From NCBI RefSeq assembly GCF_001593385.1, contig NZ_LUVZ01000002.1, positions 102,055 through 166,054 of the forward strand: a stretch of DNA of 64,000 bases, read 5' to 3'. Made by a program: the position numbers and the translations under genes. The notes under the pieces were generated by a model, which was not told the DNA's origin, made no database searches, and was given only the letters and a program-made list of their open reading frames with translations. This DNA is from Chryseobacterium cucumeris. GTDB lineage: Bacteria > Bacteroidota > Bacteroidia > Flavobacteriales > Weeksellaceae. Shown piece by piece: positions 62,953 through 64,000 of the stretch. The first letter of the stretch is position 1. The number at the start of each line of letters is the position of its first letter.

Positions 62953-63660
62953 ATGAAAATAACCATACCCAAACCTTGTCATGAAAATTGGAATGCCATG
63001 ACAACAGATGAAAAAGGAAGATTTTGTGCGGTCTGTTCCAAAACAGTGCGAGATTTCAGAAGAGCCTCGGATGATGAGATTATAGATGTTTTTGCTGATG
63101 CTTCGCAGGAAATCTGTGGAGCTTTTAATCCATCACAGCTCAACAGGGATTTGCATTATTCTTATATTAATTCTCTTTTTGTGAAGTTTGCCGTGGGCTT
63201 TATGCTGACAACAGGAGGGATTGTAAGTGCTAACGCACAGCAAAATAAGACCTGTGATACCTTAAAGACTGAAGATGAACATGAAATTGTTTTCAGTACT
63301 CAGAGAGACAGAAAATTGCTTGGTTCTGTTGCAGTAATGCCTGCCAGTGCTTTATTAGAAGACAAAGAAAAGGAAAATAAAGAAATTGTATCAAAATTAT
63401 CAGGAGTTATTGGGAAGGTACCTAAAGATAATAGCAATATACGTATTGGTGGAGCTCCTTCAAGCGGAGCAGTCTATAAACCTATGTATATTGTAGATGG
63501 GAAAATAAGTAATTTTGAGGCAATAAATGCACTGGATCCTAATCTGATAAAAACAATGAATGTTCTGAAAGGAACTTCTGCTGTAGTAAAGTATGGCGAA
63601 AAAGCCAAAGATGGGGTAATCGTAATTACTACAAAAAGAAAAAAATATAAAACAAATTAA
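62953..63660 (+). CDS. Single-pass protein: Cys-rich N-terminal motif plus TonB-plug-like C-terminus
   Basis: A 235-residue protein. The cytoplasmic part has CHENWNAMTTDEKGRFCAVC and SKTVRDFRRASDDEIID: four Cys/His/Trp positions that recall a small zinc-binding ribbon seen in many Chryseobacterium proteins. A transmembrane or signal-anchor helix (FVKFAVGFMLTTGGIVSANAQ) lies near residues 75-96. The C-terminal part (YKPMYIVDGKISNFEAINAL ... IKTMNVLKGTSAVVKYGEKA...VIVITTK) matches the plug-domain signature of SusC/TonB receptors, without a barrel. Function unknown; possibly a regulator or partner of TonB receptors. Confidence 0.78.
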   Translation: MKITIPKPCHENWNAMTTDEKGRFCAVCSKTVRDFRRASDDEIIDVFADASQEICGAFNPSQLNRDLHYSYINSLFVKFAVGFMLTTGGIVSANAQQNKTCDTLKTEDEHEIVFSTQRDRKLLGSVAVMPASALLEDKEKENKEIVSKLSGVIGKVPKDNSNIRIGGAPSSGAVYKPMYIVDGKISNFEAINALDPNLIKTMNVLKGTSAVVKYGEKAKDGVIVITTKRKKYKTN

Positions 63661-63734
63661 GACTCTTTATTTTCCCACAGATCTCACAGATCTTTTTTAT
63701 ATTTATCTGCTTAATCCGCCTAATCTGCGGGAGA

Positions 63735-63862
63735 ATATTGAGATTGCTTCACCTGCGGTTCGCAATGACAGTGGTGGTGTGAAATTTTATCGGAGATAAA
63801 ATCCTTGCGCCTTACAACAGAAAGTTTTTAATGTCATTTTGCGCCTTAGCGTTTTTCCAACA
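63735..63862. repeat. Composite dispersed intergenic repeat, copy B
   Basis: Same order as copy A: GATT(G/C)CTT...AATGACA, the palindromic core ATTTTATC-GGA-GATAAAAT (in 63782-63803, identical 22 bases), then a tail ending in GCGTTTTTCCAAC. Confidence 0.65.
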
Positions 63863-63921
63863 AAACAATTATATGACTAGTCCTGAAAAAGGTTGACTAG
63901 TTTAATATTTCAAATATACTT

Positions 63922-63962
63922 AAATCAGAGTAGGAATTTTCCTATTCTGATTTTGTTTTTTG
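63922..63962 (+). terminator. Strong hairpin with T-tract near right edge
   Basis: A 15-base stem (AAATCAGAGTAGGAA paired with TTCCTATTCTGATTT) followed by TGTTTTTTG. It lies 260 bases after the last gene and may be an inward terminator of an insertion sequence end. Confidence 0.55.
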
Positions 63963-64000
63963 TATGTTTTTAATTTTACGTTATTTTTCATATGCACTTG

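Larger units (their letters stand above)
63661..64000. other. Right-edge intergenic region
   Basis: 340 bases without an ORF. It contains copy B of the composite repeat (63735-63862), the ACTAGTC inverted pair (63876-63901) and a strong hairpin (63922-63962). The next gene or element begins beyond the window. Confidence 0.6.

Noticed and set aside
1..64000. tRNA and rRNA genes
   Set aside because: No cloverleaf with TTCGA-type T-loop or conserved rRNA stretch was found by eye in the gene-free gaps.

Overview
The window looks like a chromosomal segment of a Chryseobacterium-like bacterium (Bacteroidota, Flavobacteriia). The DNA is A+T-rich. Several promoters match the Bacteroidota -7 consensus TAnnTTTG rather than a sigma70 box. 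There is a SusC/SusD pair, a type IX secretion sorting domain, many short lipoproteins, a CIA/CGA-like class A beta-lactamase and DUF6443-type RHS proteins. I saw no rRNA, tRNA or CRISPR array.

Layout. 1-8.4 kb: end of a CPA1 Na+/H+ antiporter; a compact AHSA1-like/GNAT/VOC trio in which the AHSA1-like gene carries an in-frame stop; two tandem glutaminyl-cyclase-like lipoproteins; a deoxynucleoside kinase; an ArsC-like protein; DUF493 and DUF4197-like genes. 8.7-17.7 kb: a polysaccharide utilisation locus (SusC, SusD, GH144-like glucanase, secreted alpha/beta hydrolase, GH3 beta-glucosidase). The enzyme mix suggests a beta-glucan, possibly beta-1,2-glucan. 17.8-18.7 kb: two paralogous small secreted proteins. 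19-27.7 kb: a T9SS cargo protein, an RHS-partner gene broken by a one-base frameshift, a large RHS protein with a variable C-terminal tip, and a candidate immunity gene. 28-29.1 kb: a double-glycine leader peptide gene, then three tandem copies of a foldable ~200 bp repeat; a fourth copy lies at 40.9 kb.

29.2-45.3 kb is mostly housekeeping (purB, purL, dnaN, pheT). Interspersed are a WG-repeat protein, a DUF1016/PDDEXK nuclease inserted in front of purL between 36 bp direct repeats, a barstar-like protein, a GDSL hydrolase, a GGCT-like protein, a GyrI-like protein, a DgkA-type kinase and an AraC/DUF417 pair. 45.8-53.8 kb: a META-domain lipoprotein, an acidic small protein, 3-hydroxyacyl-CoA dehydrogenase, class A beta-lactamase, a GH5 glucanase, a TonB-C-like lipoprotein, a Gfo/Idh/MocA oxidoreductase and pcm. 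54-59.8 kb: a 2-hydroxyacid dehydrogenase, a solo DUF559 nuclease bracketed by inverted REP-like repeats, hutU with a Crp/Fnr regulator, and an MBL-fold hydrolase. 60-61.7 kb: an unrecognised two-gene operon (soluble protein plus four-helix membrane protein) whose layout recalls abortive-infection modules. 62-63.7 kb: DUF6261 and a zinc-ribbon/TonB-plug protein; an IS-like terminus may begin near the right edge.

The best candidates for undescribed biology are the two-gene membrane module (60054-61674), the two single-gene nuclease insertions associated with repeats (31776-32879 and 55560-56100), the double-glycine peptide (27993-28136), the structured repeat family, and the RHS toxin/immunity tail.
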